A stretch of 64,000 nucleotides of DNA from Arenimonas maotaiensis. Lineage in GTDB: Bacteria; Pseudomonadota; Gammaproteobacteria; Xanthomonadales; Xanthomonadaceae. Below are positions 8,024-15,995 of the stretch, one piece after another (position 1 is the stretch's first letter; each line of letters begins with the position of its first letter). Location: assembly GCF_014638745.1 (NCBI RefSeq), contig NZ_BMFO01000001.1:186001-250000 (forward strand), written 5' to 3'. The position numbers and the translations under genes were made by a program. Under the pieces are notes generated by a model, which ran no database searches, had not been told where the DNA came from, and saw only the letters and a program-made list of their open reading frames with translations.

Positions 8024-10078
8024 ATGAACCAGTTCAGCGGCCTCACCTCCCGGCATTGGCATGTCGAAACCCGTAACGACGGCATCCTGGTGCTCACCCT
8101 CGACCGCCAGGACGCGAGCGTCAACGCCCTGTGCCAGGCCGTGCTGATGGAGCTGGACGCTCTGCTGGAACGGATCGCGCTGGCGCCGCCGAAGGGCGTG
8201 GTGTTCCGTTCGGGCAAGGCCGCCGGCTTCATCCCCGGCGCCGACATCTCCGAATTCGCCGAATTCGACGCCAAGGGCACCGTCCTGGATTCGATCCGCA
8301 ACGGCCAGAACATCTTCCAGCGCATCGCCGAACTGCCCTGCCCGACCGCCGTGTTGATCCACGGCCACTGCATGGGCGGCGGCACCGAGCTGAGCCTGGC
8401 CTGCGCCATCCGCGTGGCCTCGAACGACGCCAGCACCCGCATCGGCCTGCCGGAAGTGAAACTCGGCATCTATCCGGGCTGGGGCGGCAGCGTGCGCCTG
8501 CCGCGCCTGGTCGGCGCGCCGGCCGCGTTCGACATGATGCTGACCGGCCGTGCGCTGTCGGCCTCGGCGGCCCGCGCCATCGGCCTGGTCGACGCGGTGA
8601 CCGAACCGGCGCTGATGATGGCCAAAGCCGTGGAACTGATCGAACGCGGCGTGCAGCGTCCGTTCAAGCAGCGCGCCACCGCCTGGCTGACCAACACCCT
8701 GCCGGCCCGCAAGCTGCTGTCGGGCGTGCTGGTCAAACAGGTGGCGCGCAAGGCGCGCAAGGACCACTACCCGGCGCCGTACAGCCTGATCAGCACCTGG
8801 GTGCGCGCCGGCGGCCTGCCGGTGCCGGCGGCGTTGGTGCAGGAAGCGCATTCGGTGGTGAAGCTGGCCCAAGGCCCGACCGCGCGCAACCTGACCCGCA
8901 TCTTCTTCCTGATGGAACGCCTGAAATCGCTGGGCGGCAAGGATGGGGCCGGCAAGCCGGACCCGGGCATCCGCCACGTGCACGTCATCGGCGCCGGCGT
9001 GATGGGCGGCGACATCGCCGCCTGGTGCGCCCTGCGCGGCTTCGAGGTGACCCTGCAGGACCGCGAGATGCAGTACATCCAGCCGGCGCTGGACCGCGCC
9101 GCGGCGCTGTTCGGCAAGAAGGTGAAGGACGCCGGCAAGCGCGAAGCCACCGCCGCCCGTCTGCGCGCCGACGTGGCCGGCGACGGCGTGGCCCAGGCCG
9201 ACCTGGTGATCGAGGCCATCTTCGAAAACCTCGACGCCAAGCAGGCGCTGTACGCCGCGCTGGAACCGAAGATGAAGCCGGACGCGCTGCTGGTGTCGAA
9301 CACCAGCTCGATCGCGCTCGACCTGCTGCGTTCCAAGCTCGCCAACCCCGAGCGTTTCGCCGGCCTGCACTACTTCAACCCGGTGGCGATGATGCCGCTG
9401 GTGGAAATCGTGCGCCACGACGGCATGGCGCCGGAAACCGAACGCCGCCTGGCCGCGTTCTGCCGCGCCATCGACAAGCTGCCGGTGCCGGTCGCCGGCA
9501 CGCCGGGTTTCCTGGTCAACCGCATCCTGGCGCCGTACATGCAGGAAGCGATCCTGGCGTTCAGCGAAGGCATTCCGGGCCGCGCCATCGACAAGGCCGC
9601 GCTCGACTTCGGCATGCCGATGGGCCCGATTGAACTGGTCGACACCGTCGGCCTGGACGTGGCCGCCAGCGTCGGCAAGATCATGGCCGCGTTCCATGGC
9701 CAAGAGCTGCCGGATGTATTCAAAGTGGAAGACGGCAAGCGCGGCAAGAAGGACGGCCAAGGCCTGTACGCCTGGAAGGACGGCAAGCCGGTCAAACCGG
9801 AACTGCCGAACGGCTACCAAGCCCCGACCGACCTGCAGGACCGCCTGGTGTTCGCGCTGCTGAACGAAGCGGTGTCCTGCCTGCACCAGGGCGTGGTCGG
9901 CGATGCCGAACTGCTGGACGCCGGCGTCATCTTCGGCACCGGCTTTGCGCCGTTCCGCGGCGGCCCGATCGAGCACATCAAGGCCGTCGGCCGCGACGCC
10001 TGCCTGGCCAAACTGCGCGAACTGGAGGCCAAATACGGCGCGCGCTTCACGCCCAAAGCCGGCTGGGACGCGCTGTAA
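8024..10078 (+). CDS. fadJ: Fatty acid oxidation multienzyme: enoyl-CoA hydratase / 3-hydroxyacyl-CoA dehydrogenase (FadJ/FadB-type)
   Basis: Bifunctional beta-oxidation enzyme, 684 residues (FadB/FadJ 715-730). The N-terminal crotonase domain has the oxyanion and catalytic parts GHCMGGGTELSLAC and GLPEVKLGIYPGWGG, with both acidic residues present. The Rossmann dehydrogenase domain starts at about residue 322 with GAGVMGGDIAAW; NTSSIALDLL, HYFNPV and GFLVNRILAPYMQEA mark the active site and dimerisation parts. The partner thiolase (fadA/fadI) is not in this window, so FadB versus FadJ cannot be decided by context. The start has no good Shine-Dalgarno sequence. A strong terminator follows 18 bases after the stop. 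Confidence 0.92.
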   Translation: MNQFSGLTSRHWHVETRNDGILVLTLDRQDASVNALCQAVLMELDALLERIALAPPKGVVFRSGKAAGFIPGADISEFAEFDAKGTVLDSIRNGQNIFQRIAELPCPTAVLIHGHCMGGGTELSLACAIRVASNDASTRIGLPEVKLGIYPGWGGSVRLPRLVGAPAAFDMMLTGRALSASAARAIGLVDAVTEPALMMAKAVELIERGVQRPFKQRATAWLTNTLPARKLLSGVLVKQVARKARKDHYPAPYSLISTWVRAGGLPVPAALVQEAHSVVKLAQGPTARNLTRIFFLMERLKSLGGKDGAGKPDPGIRHVHVIGAGVMGGDIAAWCALRGFEVTLQDREMQYIQPALDRAAALFGKKVKDAGKREATAARLRADVAGDGVAQADLVIEAIFENLDAKQALYAALEPKMKPDALLVSNTSSIALDLLRSKLANPERFAGLHYFNPVAMMPLVEIVRHDGMAPETERRLAAFCRAIDKLPVPVAGTPGFLVNRILAPYMQEAILAFSEGIPGRAIDKAALDFGMPMGPIELVDTVGLDVAASVGKIMAAFHGQELPDVFKVEDGKRGKKDGQGLYAWKDGKPVKPELPNGYQAPTDLQDRLVFALLNEAVSCLHQGVVGDAELLDAGVIFGTGFAPFRGGPIEHIKAVGRDACLAKLRELEAKYGARFTPKAGWDAL

Positions 10079-10096
10079 GCCGGAACGCCGCACACG

Positions 10097-10124
10097 AAAA
10101 AGCCGGGCATCGCCCGGCTTTTTT
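10097..10124. terminator. Bidirectional rho-independent terminator between fadJ and mltD
   Basis: A perfect stem GCCGGGC/GCCCGGC with a three-base loop, preceded by five A and followed by six T. It works in either direction and lies between two convergent genes. Confidence 0.93.
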
Positions 10125-10142
10125 CTTGCACATCAAAACCGC

Positions 10143-11573
10143 TTATTTGCGGCAGCCGATCAGCTTGATGTCCTGGCCCGGACGGATGATGTAATCCGGC
10201 GGCGACAGGTCGTTTTCCTTGATCAGGCGCTGCAGGTCGCAATCGAACGTGCGCTTGATCATCATCAGCGTCTCGCCCGGCTTGACCGTGTACTTGCCGG
10301 CATGGGTTTCCGGCGCGGCGGTCACACCCTCGGCCGGCGCTTCGGCGGCAACGAGCACCGGTTCCGGCGCGGCGAACACCGGCGTCTTGCGTGCCTGGCT
10401 GAGCGTGCGCGCCAACTCGGCGCGCGGGCCCGACAGGCAGTTGGCCTGGTAGCTTTCCACCAATTTTTGCGGCGCGCGCAGCACCGTGCCCTGGCCGATG
10501 AACTGGTTCGGTTCGTAATGCGGGTTGAGGTTACGCAGCACGCGGAACCAGCCGAACTGGTTGTGCGGATTGCCCAGGCAGATGGTCAGCTCGTTGATGC
10601 TGCTCGGGCGCTGCAGGGTGAAGCTGGCCGGGGTGTAATCCAGTTTCGGGAAAGTCAGGCCGTAGTCCTCGCCGTGCAGGAACAGCCAGGCCGCGGCGAT
10701 CACCGCCGGCACGTAGTCACGGGTTTCGGCCGGCCATTCCTTGTACACGCGCTCCTGCCAGAATTCGCCGCCGCGCTCGCCGTAAATGCGCCGTGCCCGC
10801 CCTTCGCCGCCGTTGTAGCCGGCGATCGCCATCTCCAGGCTCTTGTTCAGTTCCTCGAAGCGCTCGTTCATGTATTCGGCATTGGCGCGCGCGGCGTACT
10901 GCGGATCGTAGCGCATGTCGCGGCCGGCGCTGACGTCCAGCCCGAAACGGCGGCCGGTGGACGGCATGAACTGCAGCGGCCCGGAGGCGCCGGCGCGCGA
11001 GGTGGAATGCGCCTTGCCGCCGGACTCCTTGGTCATCATGCCGAACAGCAGCGCCTCCGGCAGGCCGGCCTTCTCGTATTCCGGCGCCATCAGGTAACGC
11101 ATGTACTGGTAGTTCTCCCAGGAATCCATGAAGAACGCGCGGTTCACCGTCAGCCAGTTGCCGATGGCGGCCTGCACCGGTTCGTTGTACTTGGCCAGCA
11201 GTTCGATGCGCGAACCGAGCAACTTCACCGTGCTGTCGATGGCCGGCAGGCTTTCCGGGTTGGGCAGACGCACCACTGCCGGCGATGGCATGTCGTGGTG
11301 CTTGATCATGCGCTCGTAGGCGCTGATCAGCGTGCTGCGCGAACAGCTGCGCAGCTTGAAGCAGGCGTTGGCGTGCTCTTCCATGTCCTCGATGGCGGCG
11401 TTCATCGCCAGCAGCTGGGCTTCGTCGCCGGCTTCGTAGCGCTTCCAGGCCTGTTGGTAGGCCTGCACGGTGACCTCCATGCGCGCATACAGCGCCTCCT
11501 CGGGCTTGGGTTTGGCGGCCTGGACGGCGCCGGCGGCGAGCAGCAGGAAAGCGGTGACGAACAGATGACGCAT
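10143..11573 (-). CDS. mltD: Membrane-bound lytic murein transglycosylase D-like protein with LysM domain
   Basis: Periplasmic peptidoglycan-cleaving enzyme of the SLT (GH23) family. 476 residues: signal peptide ([19 protein letters not shown]), a helical N-terminal region, the SLT domain with the catalytic Glu in MMTKESGGK (about residue 183), [10 protein letters not shown] and [14 protein letters not shown], and one C-terminal LysM ([20 protein letters not shown] to IRPGQDIKL). E. coli MltD has two LysM repeats, so this is a one-LysM version. The start is placed at MRHLFV because GGGAG lies five bases upstream. Divergent from greB. The Cys pair near residue 110-120 may form a disulfide. Confidence 0.9.
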   Translation of the reverse strand: MRHLFVTAFLLLAAGAVQAAKPKPEEALYARMEVTVQAYQQAWKRYEAGDEAQLLAMNAAIEDMEEHANACFKLRSCSRSTLISAYERMIKHHDMPSPAVVRLPNPESLPAIDSTVKLLGSRIELLAKYNEPVQAAIGNWLTVNRAFFMDSWENYQYMRYLMAPEYEKAGLPEALLFGMMTKESGGKAHSTSRAGASGPLQFMPSTGRRFGLDVSAGRDMRYDPQYAARANAEYMNERFEELNKSLEMAIAGYNGGEGRARRIYGERGGEFWQERVYKEWPAETRDYVPAVIAAAWLFLHGEDYGLTFPKLDYTPASFTLQRPSSINELTICLGNPHNQFGWFRVLRNLNPHYEPNQFIGQGTVLRAPQKLVESYQANCLSGPRAELARTLSQARKTPVFAAPEPVLVAAEAPAEGVTAAPETHAGKYTVKPGETLMMIKRTFDCDLQRLIKENDLSPPDYIIRPGQDIKLIGCRK

Positions 11574-11640
11574 GAAAACTCCCGGGCGATGCACTAAGCT
11601 ATACAGCCGTCATTATTCCCCATCGACGGTCCGGACTCCA

Positions 11641-11662
11641 TTAAATTTTCATGAACCGATGA
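11641..11662 (+). promoter_or_regulatory. greB start region: -10-like hexamer and a three-codon ORF overlapping the greB start
   Basis: TTAAAT (11641-11646) resembles a -10 box. Five bases on, ATG-AAC-CGA-TGA (11651-11662) encodes Met-Asn-Arg, and its stop overlaps the greB ATG at 11659 as ATGA. No Shine-Dalgarno sequence precedes either ATG, so the mRNA may begin at or near the first ATG. No good -35 is visible. Suggestive only. Confidence 0.3.
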
Positions 11663-12156
11663 GCCGCTGGCGACCGCCACCCGAGAAATCCACCGCCCTG
11701 ATCACCCGCGAGGGCCTGGAGCGCCTGCGCGCCGAGCTGCAGGAGCTCTGGCACGTGCGCCGGCCGGAGGTGGTGAAGGCCTTGGCCGCGGCCGCGGCCG
11801 AGGGCGACCGCTCCGAAAACGCCGAATACACCTACCGCAAGAAGCAGCTGGGCGAGATCGACCGGCGCGTGCGCTACCTGAGCAAGCGCATCGAGGTACT
11901 GAAGGTGCCGGACAGCTCCCGCGCGCCGCGCGAGAAGGTGTTCTTCGGCGCCTGGTTCGAGCTGGAGGACGAAGACGGCAACGCGCGCACGCACCGCATC
12001 GTGGGCCCGGACGAAACCGACGCCAAACGCGGCTGGATCAGCATCGACTCGCCCTTGGCGCGGGCGGTATTGAACAAAGCGGTGGACGCCGAATTCGAAG
12101 TGGAACTGCCGACCGGCCGTGCCAACTTCGTGCTGGTGTCGGTGCGGTACGAGTAA
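11659..12156 (+). CDS. greB: Transcription elongation factor GreB
   Basis: Binds the RNA polymerase secondary channel and stimulates cleavage of backtracked RNA. 165 residues: N-terminal coiled coil with the conserved [28 protein letters not shown] and the acidic tip ([30 protein letters not shown]), then the C-terminal FKBP-like domain ([13 protein letters not shown] to FVLVSVRYE). The RRPEVV stretch and the RRVRYLSKR helix fit GreB better than GreA. The start follows the GreB alignment; an upstream in-frame ATG at 11572 would add 29 residues unlike the family. The coding end lies 11 bases before a tandem-repeat array. Confidence 0.95.
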   Translation: MSRWRPPPEKSTALITREGLERLRAELQELWHVRRPEVVKALAAAAAEGDRSENAEYTYRKKQLGEIDRRVRYLSKRIEVLKVPDSSRAPREKVFFGAWFELEDEDGNARTHRIVGPDETDAKRGWISIDSPLARAVLNKAVDAEFEVELPTGRANFVLVSVRYE

Positions 12157-12167
12157 TCCCCCTGCCC

Positions 12168-12286
12168 TTCGGAATTAAAAGCGCTACCCCTTCGGCATTT
12201 AAAAGCGCTACCCCTTCGGCATTTAAAAGCGCTACCCCTTCGGCATTTAAAAGCGCTACCCCTTCGGCATTTAAAAGCGCTACCCC
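12168..12286. repeat. Tandem array of a 24-base unit (4 perfect copies plus one 23-base variant)
   Basis: The unit TTCGGCATTTAAAAGCGCTACCCC occurs head to tail at 12191-12214, 12215-12238, 12239-12262 and 12263-12286. A degenerate first copy (TTCGGAATTAAAAGCGCTACCCC) sits at 12168-12190. There are no spacers. The unit carries the small palindromes TTTAAA and AGCGCT. It lies between the ends of convergent greB and rimO. Perfect copy identity suggests recent expansion, probably by slippage. The minus-strand reading is an open 8-residue periodic peptide, but this follows simply from a 24-base period. Confidence 0.95.
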
Positions 12287-12390
12287 GGCGCTTCGCGCCA
12301 CCCCTTCGTAAACGAAGGGGAGTTTATCCAAGCGGCTTGATGTTTTTAATCCCCTTCATTCATGAAGGGGTGCCCGAAGGGCGGGGTAGT
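12287..12390. repeat. Cluster of short palindromes (hairpin mosaic) next to the tandem array
   Basis: Four hairpins lie in a row: GGCGC-TTC-GCGCC (12287-12299), CCCCTTCG-TAAA-CGAAGGGG (12301-12320), CCCCTTCA-TTCA-TGAAGGGG (12351-12370) and GCCC-GAA-GGGC (12372-12382), the last followed by GGGGTAG. The pieces CCCCTTCG and GGGGTAGCGC recur inside the 24-base unit next door, so array and palindromes look like parts of one repeat element. No T-run follows the stems, so classical termination is not evident, though the hairpins could end or stabilise the greB and rimO transcripts. Confidence 0.75.
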
Positions 12391-12412
12391 AAAAAATCGG
12401 CGCAACGCCGAC

Positions 12413-13753
12413 TCAAAAATCCGCGTTATCCAGATCGACCAAGGCGAACAGGTCGTGCTCGTCGGCGCCCATGATGGTGACGTCCACGAATTGGCCGGGC
12501 TTCAGGCCCATGCGTTCGCCGTCCTGGATCTGCACCAAGCCGTCGATTTCCGGGGCGTCGGCCTTCGAGCGCGCGATGGCCAGTTCGCCGTCGACGGCAT
12601 CGACCAGCACCTGCTGCACGCTGCCGACCTTGCGCTGCAATTTTTCGGCGCTGATTTCGGCCTGCAGTTCCATGAAGCGTGCCAAGCGTTCTTCCTTGAC
12701 CTCCTCCGGCACCGCGCCCGGCAACTCGTTGGCGGTCGCGCCCTCCACCGGCGAATAGGCGAAGGCGCCGACGCGGTCGAGCTCGGCCTGGTCGATGAAG
12801 CTCAGCAGCTGCTCGAAGTCTTCCTCGGTTTCGCCCGGGAAGCCGACGATGAAGGTGGAGCGGATGGTGAGATCGGGGCAGATTTCGCGCCAACGCTGGA
12901 TGCGCTCCAGGTTCTTGTCGACCGCGCCCGGGCGCTTCATCGCCTTCAGGATGCGCGGACTGGCGTGCTGGAACGGGATGTCGAGGTACGGCAGCAGCTT
13001 GCCCTCGGCCATCAGCGGAATGATGTCGTCCACATGCGGGTACGGGTACACGTAATGCAGGCGGCTCCACACGCCCAGCTCCGACAGGCCCTCGCACAGG
13101 TCCTTCATGCGGGTCTGGTAGGCCTTGTCGCGCCAGGTGCGCTCGGCGTAGCGCACATCCACGCCGTAGGCGCTGGTGTCCTGCGAGATCACCAGCAGTT
13201 CCTGCACGCCGCCGCGCACCAGCTTCTCGGCTTCGCGCAGCACGTCGTCCACCGGCCGCGAGACCAAATCGCCGCGCATGGACGGGATGATGCAGAAGCT
13301 GCAGCGGTGGTTGCAGCCCTCGGAGATCTTCAGGTAGGCGTAGTGCTTGGGCGTGAGCTTGATGCCGTAGTCCGGCACCAGGTCGATGAACGGGTCGTGC
13401 TTGGGCGGCAGCGCGGCGTGCACCGCGCCCATCACGCTCTGGTAGTCCTGCGGGCCGGAGATGGACAGCACATCCGGGAACTGCTCGCGGATCTGCTCCG
13501 GGCGCTTGCCCAGGCAGCCGGTGACGATGACCTTGCCGTTCTCGGCCATGGCCTCGCCGATGGCGTCCAGCGATTCCTCCACCGCCGAGTCGATGAAGCC
13601 GCAGGTGTTGACCACCACCACGTCGGCCTTGTCGTAGGTCGGCACGATGTCGTAGCCCTCCACCCGCAGCTGGGTCAGGATGCGCTCGGAATCGACCAGC
13701 GCCTTGGGGCAGCCGAGGCTGACGAAACCGACTTTCGGATTGGACTTTGACAT
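12413..13753 (-). CDS. rimO: Ribosomal protein S12 methylthiotransferase RimO
   Basis: Radical-SAM enzyme that adds a methylthio group to the conserved Asp of ribosomal protein S12. 446 residues: N-terminal UPF0004 domain with three cluster Cys ([27 protein letters not shown]), the radical-SAM motif Cys-x3-Cys-x2-Cys in [17 protein letters not shown], and a C-terminal TRAM domain (about residues 380-446). The [12 protein letters not shown] and PSMRGD variants fit RimO rather than MiaB. The start at MSKSNPK follows family alignment; the longer frame to 13804 would cross the likely promoter. Confidence 0.96.
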   Translation of the reverse strand: MSKSNPKVGFVSLGCPKALVDSERILTQLRVEGYDIVPTYDKADVVVVNTCGFIDSAVEESLDAIGEAMAENGKVIVTGCLGKRPEQIREQFPDVLSISGPQDYQSVMGAVHAALPPKHDPFIDLVPDYGIKLTPKHYAYLKISEGCNHRCSFCIIPSMRGDLVSRPVDDVLREAEKLVRGGVQELLVISQDTSAYGVDVRYAERTWRDKAYQTRMKDLCEGLSELGVWSRLHYVYPYPHVDDIIPLMAEGKLLPYLDIPFQHASPRILKAMKRPGAVDKNLERIQRWREICPDLTIRSTFIVGFPGETEEDFEQLLSFIDQAELDRVGAFAYSPVEGATANELPGAVPEEVKEERLARFMELQAEISAEKLQRKVGSVQQVLVDAVDGELAIARSKADAPEIDGLVQIQDGERMGLKPGQFVDVTIMGADEHDLFALVDLDNADF

Positions 13754-13784
13754 GCGGGAACGGGGACCGGATACTGGGCCTTGG

Positions 13785-13790
13785 ATTATA
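13785..13790 (-). promoter_or_regulatory. -10 hexamer upstream of rimO
   Basis: A perfect TATAAT on the minus strand, 31 bases before the rimO ATG. No clear TTGACA-like -35 at 16-18 bases. The overlapping plus-strand TTATAC could serve the divergent HIT gene. Confidence 0.45.
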
Positions 13791-13811
13791 CCGTTCCCGG
13801 CCAAGCCATTG

Positions 13812-14243
13812 ATGAATCAGCCTGAATTCCGACTCGACGGCCGCCTGGAGGCCGATACGCATTTCCTTCTGGACGCCCCGCTCTGCCGCATCGGGCTGAT
13901 GGACGACGCCCGCTTCCCCTGGCTGATCCTGGTGCCGCGGGTGCCGAACGTGCGCGAATGGCCGGACCTGGGCACCGAGCACCAGCTGCAGCTGCAGGCC
14001 GAAATCAACGCCGCCGCCCGCGCCCTGCAGTCCGTGTTCCCGCACGGGCAGAAGCTCAACATCGCGGCGCTGGGCAATGTGGTGCCGCAGCTGCACATCC
14101 ATGTGATCCTGCGCCATGACGGCGATGCGGCCTGGCCGGCACCGGTGTGGAATTCCGGTCAGCGGCAGCCGTATGGCGAGGCCGAGGCAGGCAGAATTAT
14201 AAGTCTTCTAATAACTTCAATTTCTGAGACTTTTTCTAATTGA
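13812..14243 (+). CDS. HIT-family protein with AT-rich replaced C-terminus
   Basis: Histidine-triad nucleotide-binding/hydrolase family protein, 143 residues. The HIT motif is [12 protein letters not shown] (His-x-His-x3-His-like, catalytic region about residues 97-103), preceded by [11 protein letters not shown] and followed by [10 protein letters not shown], as in the diadenosine tetraphosphate hydrolase-like HIT group. Codon use is normal high-GC up to about 14190, then turns AT-rich; the last 17 or so residues (from RIISLLITS) are unlike the family and come from the adjoining island. The original 3' end seems lost. The catalytic core is intact, so it may still work. No clear Shine-Dalgarno sequence. 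Confidence 0.85.
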   Translation: MNQPEFRLDGRLEADTHFLLDAPLCRIGLMDDARFPWLILVPRVPNVREWPDLGTEHQLQLQAEINAAARALQSVFPHGQKLNIAALGNVVPQLHIHVILRHDGDAAWPAPVWNSGQRQPYGEAEAGRIISLLITSISETFSN

Positions 14244-14323
14244 CCAAAATTCCAGCATAAGATTAAAGTGGTTTGTGGCGCTCTAATGCTCATAACGACT
14301 TTATACAAATGGGGAAATTTTTA

Positions 14324-14743
14324 ATGATTCGCTGGATTCTTACTGCAGCAGTTGTCGCAACAACTCCCGCTGCGTTTGCAGTCACTAAGAATATCGAGTG
14401 CAGACAAACGACAGATAAAAATATGGAGCAAGTTATTTACGCCAAAGTAGATGACGAGTCTAATAAAGCAGAGGTTGAATTTTTTGGCTTAAGCGCAGAA
14501 TGCGCTCAAGAAAGAACATGTGGAATAAAAATCTACGCCAAAGACACGTTACCGAGCGTGATTCGCCTTACCAGTGTGACACATGCAGGCCTATCGGCTT
14601 CATACACGACGATAATTGATATAAACCGCACAGATCTTACCGTTGTTACACGTACAAAGCTTGAACTGCCCACCGGCATCAGTGAATCTACCGCTCATGG
14701 AAAATGCACTGTTAAATCAGCGAAATCTCCGAAGCTGTTATGA
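14324..14743 (+). CDS. Hypothetical exported protein with four cysteines
   Basis: I do not recognise this 139-residue protein. It has a clear signal peptide (MIRWILTAAVVATTPAAFA, likely cut after residue 18) and no further membrane segment. The mature part has four Cys (residues 26, 60, 66, 128), enough for two disulfides, and alternating hydrophobic/polar stretches suggesting beta structure. The start is chosen because GGGGA lies eight bases before the ATG at 14324; in-frame GTG and ATG codons upstream would add a poor N-terminus. Its codon use is AT-rich. It precedes the HNH gene by 32 bases on the same strand, so the two may be co-transcribed. A periplasmic or secreted role is inferred from the signal peptide alone. 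Confidence 0.65.
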   Translation: MIRWILTAAVVATTPAAFAVTKNIECRQTTDKNMEQVIYAKVDDESNKAEVEFFGLSAECAQERTCGIKIYAKDTLPSVIRLTSVTHAGLSASYTTIIDINRTDLTVVTRTKLELPTGISESTAHGKCTVKSAKSPKLL

Positions 14744-14775
14744 GAAATAAATAGCCAATCTATTTGAGATTTTTT

Positions 14776-15291
14776 ATGTCGCATTTTCTAATCAAAAAAG
14801 CCGCTTATTCTGCTATTGAGGAGAGGTACCGATGCACTCATGAAGTACGCGAGATTCGCCTTAGAATTCTCGTAGACAGTAGGAAAGCTTATTACAACCA
14901 ATGCATTAGTTGTGGACATGCCGGAAGTGCAATCGGGTTAAAATCAATAAAAAACCAAGCGAAACCAATATCCATCACTCTGTTTGATAACGAGCTTGAG
15001 ATTAAATGGCGAGCGCGTAAAAACGCTGAATACCAAGCTATCTATATAGCAATTGAACCAAGCCTGAAAGCGGAGTATGAAGCTTATCTAGAGTCTGAAA
15101 CATGGAGAAAGCGTCGTATGGTTATTTTGGAACGCGCAACTAAAAAATGCGAGTGCTGCGAACACTATCCAGCCACTGAGATTCACCACAAGACATACGC
15201 TCGAATTGGGCAAGAACTCGACTCAGACTTGATGGCAGTTTGCAAACTATGTCACGACCAAATCCATGGTAAATTCAATCCATCAAAATAA
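14776..15291 (+). CDS. HNH endonuclease-like protein
   Basis: 171 residues. The C-terminal half carries an HNH nuclease fold: SETWRKRRMVILERATKK leads into a Cys-x2-Cys zinc pair (125, 128), His-His at 137-138 (EIHHKTYARIG), a second Cys pair (156, 159) and DQIHG with His164. These are the metal and catalytic residues expected. The N-terminal half has another Cys-x2-Cys (43, 46; CISCGHAG) and an unknown fold. Target, and whether it acts on DNA in defence, mobility or as an effector, cannot be told from sequence. No methyltransferase or immunity gene is adjacent. The low-GC codon use indicates horizontal transfer. Confidence 0.75.
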   Translation: MSHFLIKKAAYSAIEERYRCTHEVREIRLRILVDSRKAYYNQCISCGHAGSAIGLKSIKNQAKPISITLFDNELEIKWRARKNAEYQAIYIAIEPSLKAEYEAYLESETWRKRRMVILERATKKCECCEHYPATEIHHKTYARIGQELDSDLMAVCKLCHDQIHGKFNPSK

Positions 15292-15356
15292 ATAGAAAAA
15301 CAAAAGATAGCTTGAATAGCATCACAAGGAAAAATAAATTCATTACTAGTGGATAT

Positions 15357-15392
15357 AAAAAAGCCGACTCCGCATCGCGGGCCGGCTTTTTT
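15357..15392. terminator. Bidirectional terminator between the AT-rich island and dcd
   Basis: AAAAAAGCCG and CGGCTTTTTT flank an imperfect GC-rich inner stem. The hairpin ends dcd on the minus strand (24 bases past its stop) and also reads as a terminator for the plus strand. It is GC-rich like the core genome, so it probably predates the island. Confidence 0.85.
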
Positions 15393-15415
15393 CATACGCA
15401 AACGAATTATGGACT

Positions 15416-15985
15416 TCAGGTCTTCGGCAGGGTGACGCCGGTCTGGCCCTGGTATTTGCCGCCACGGTCCTTGTAGGAGGTCTCGCAGACTTCATCGGAC
15501 TGGAAGAACAGCATCTGCGCCACGCCCTCGCCCGCGTAGATCTTGGCCGGCAGCGGCGTGGTGTTGCTGAATTCGAGCGTCACGTGGCCTTCCCATTCCG
15601 GCTCCAGCGGCGTCACGTTCACGATGATGCCGCAGCGCGCGTAGGTGCTCTTGCCCAGGCATACCACCAGGGTGTCGCGCGGGATGCGGAAGAACTCCAC
15701 GGTGCGCGCCAACGCGAAGGAGTTGGGCGGGATGATGCAGACGTCGGATTCGATGTCGACGAAGCTGGTCGGGTCGAAGGCCTTGGGGTCGACGATTGTC
15801 GAGTTGATGTTGGTGAAGATCTTGAACTCGCGCGCGCAGCGCACGTCGTAGCCGTAGCTGGAGGTGCCGTACGACACGATGCGGTGGCCGTCGGCGGCGG
15901 TCTTCACCTGGCCGGGCTCGAACGGTTCGATCATGCCGTGCTGCTCGGCCATGCGGCGGATCCACTTGTCGGACTTGATGCTCAT
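15416..15985 (-). CDS. dcd: dCTP deaminase
   Basis: Deaminates dCTP to dUTP, the main source of dUMP for thymidylate synthesis. 189 residues, the family's size. Conserved parts: [19 protein letters not shown] at the N-terminus, [45 protein letters not shown] and [18 protein letters not shown] with the catalytic Glu, and [10 protein letters not shown]. The start is the ATG at 15985 with GAGAG seven bases upstream; a longer in-frame start lacks family similarity. It begins 10 bases after the apbC stop, so the two form an operon. Confidence 0.97.
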   Translation of the reverse strand: MSIKSDKWIRRMAEQHGMIEPFEPGQVKTAADGHRIVSYGTSSYGYDVRCAREFKIFTNINSTIVDPKAFDPTSFVDIESDVCIIPPNSFALARTVEFFRIPRDTLVVCLGKSTYARCGIIVNVTPLEPEWEGHVTLEFSNTTPLPAKIYAGEGVAQMLFFQSDEVCETSYKDRGGKYQGQTGVTLPKT

Positions 15986-15995
15986 GTCGGGGCTC

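Larger units (their letters stand above)
14190..15356. mobile_element. AT-rich acquired island carrying an exported small protein and an HNH nuclease
   Basis: Base composition falls sharply at about 14190, inside the HIT gene, and returns at about 15357, at the terminator shared with dcd. The roughly 1.17 kb insert has two genes, A-rich spacers and codon use quite unlike the neighbours. No integrase, transposase, terminal inverted repeat or clear target-site duplication is visible. The edges are judged by eye from composition, so they may be off by tens of bases. Confidence 0.7.

Noticed and set aside
12168-12286. CRISPR array
   Set aside because: Repeat units are directly adjacent with no spacers, and no cas gene is present.
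12038-12331. A repeat protein with the period AEGVALLN on the minus strand
   Set aside because: The 8-residue period is a plain result of a 24-base repeat in an open frame; the frame overlaps greB antisense and lacks a ribosome-binding site.
14776-15291. Restriction-modification system
   Set aside because: There is an HNH nuclease motif but no adjacent DNA methyltransferase or specificity subunit.
14190-15356. Prophage or integrative element
   Set aside because: No integrase, transposase, phage structural gene, att duplication or tRNA target is visible; only a small AT-rich insert can be claimed.
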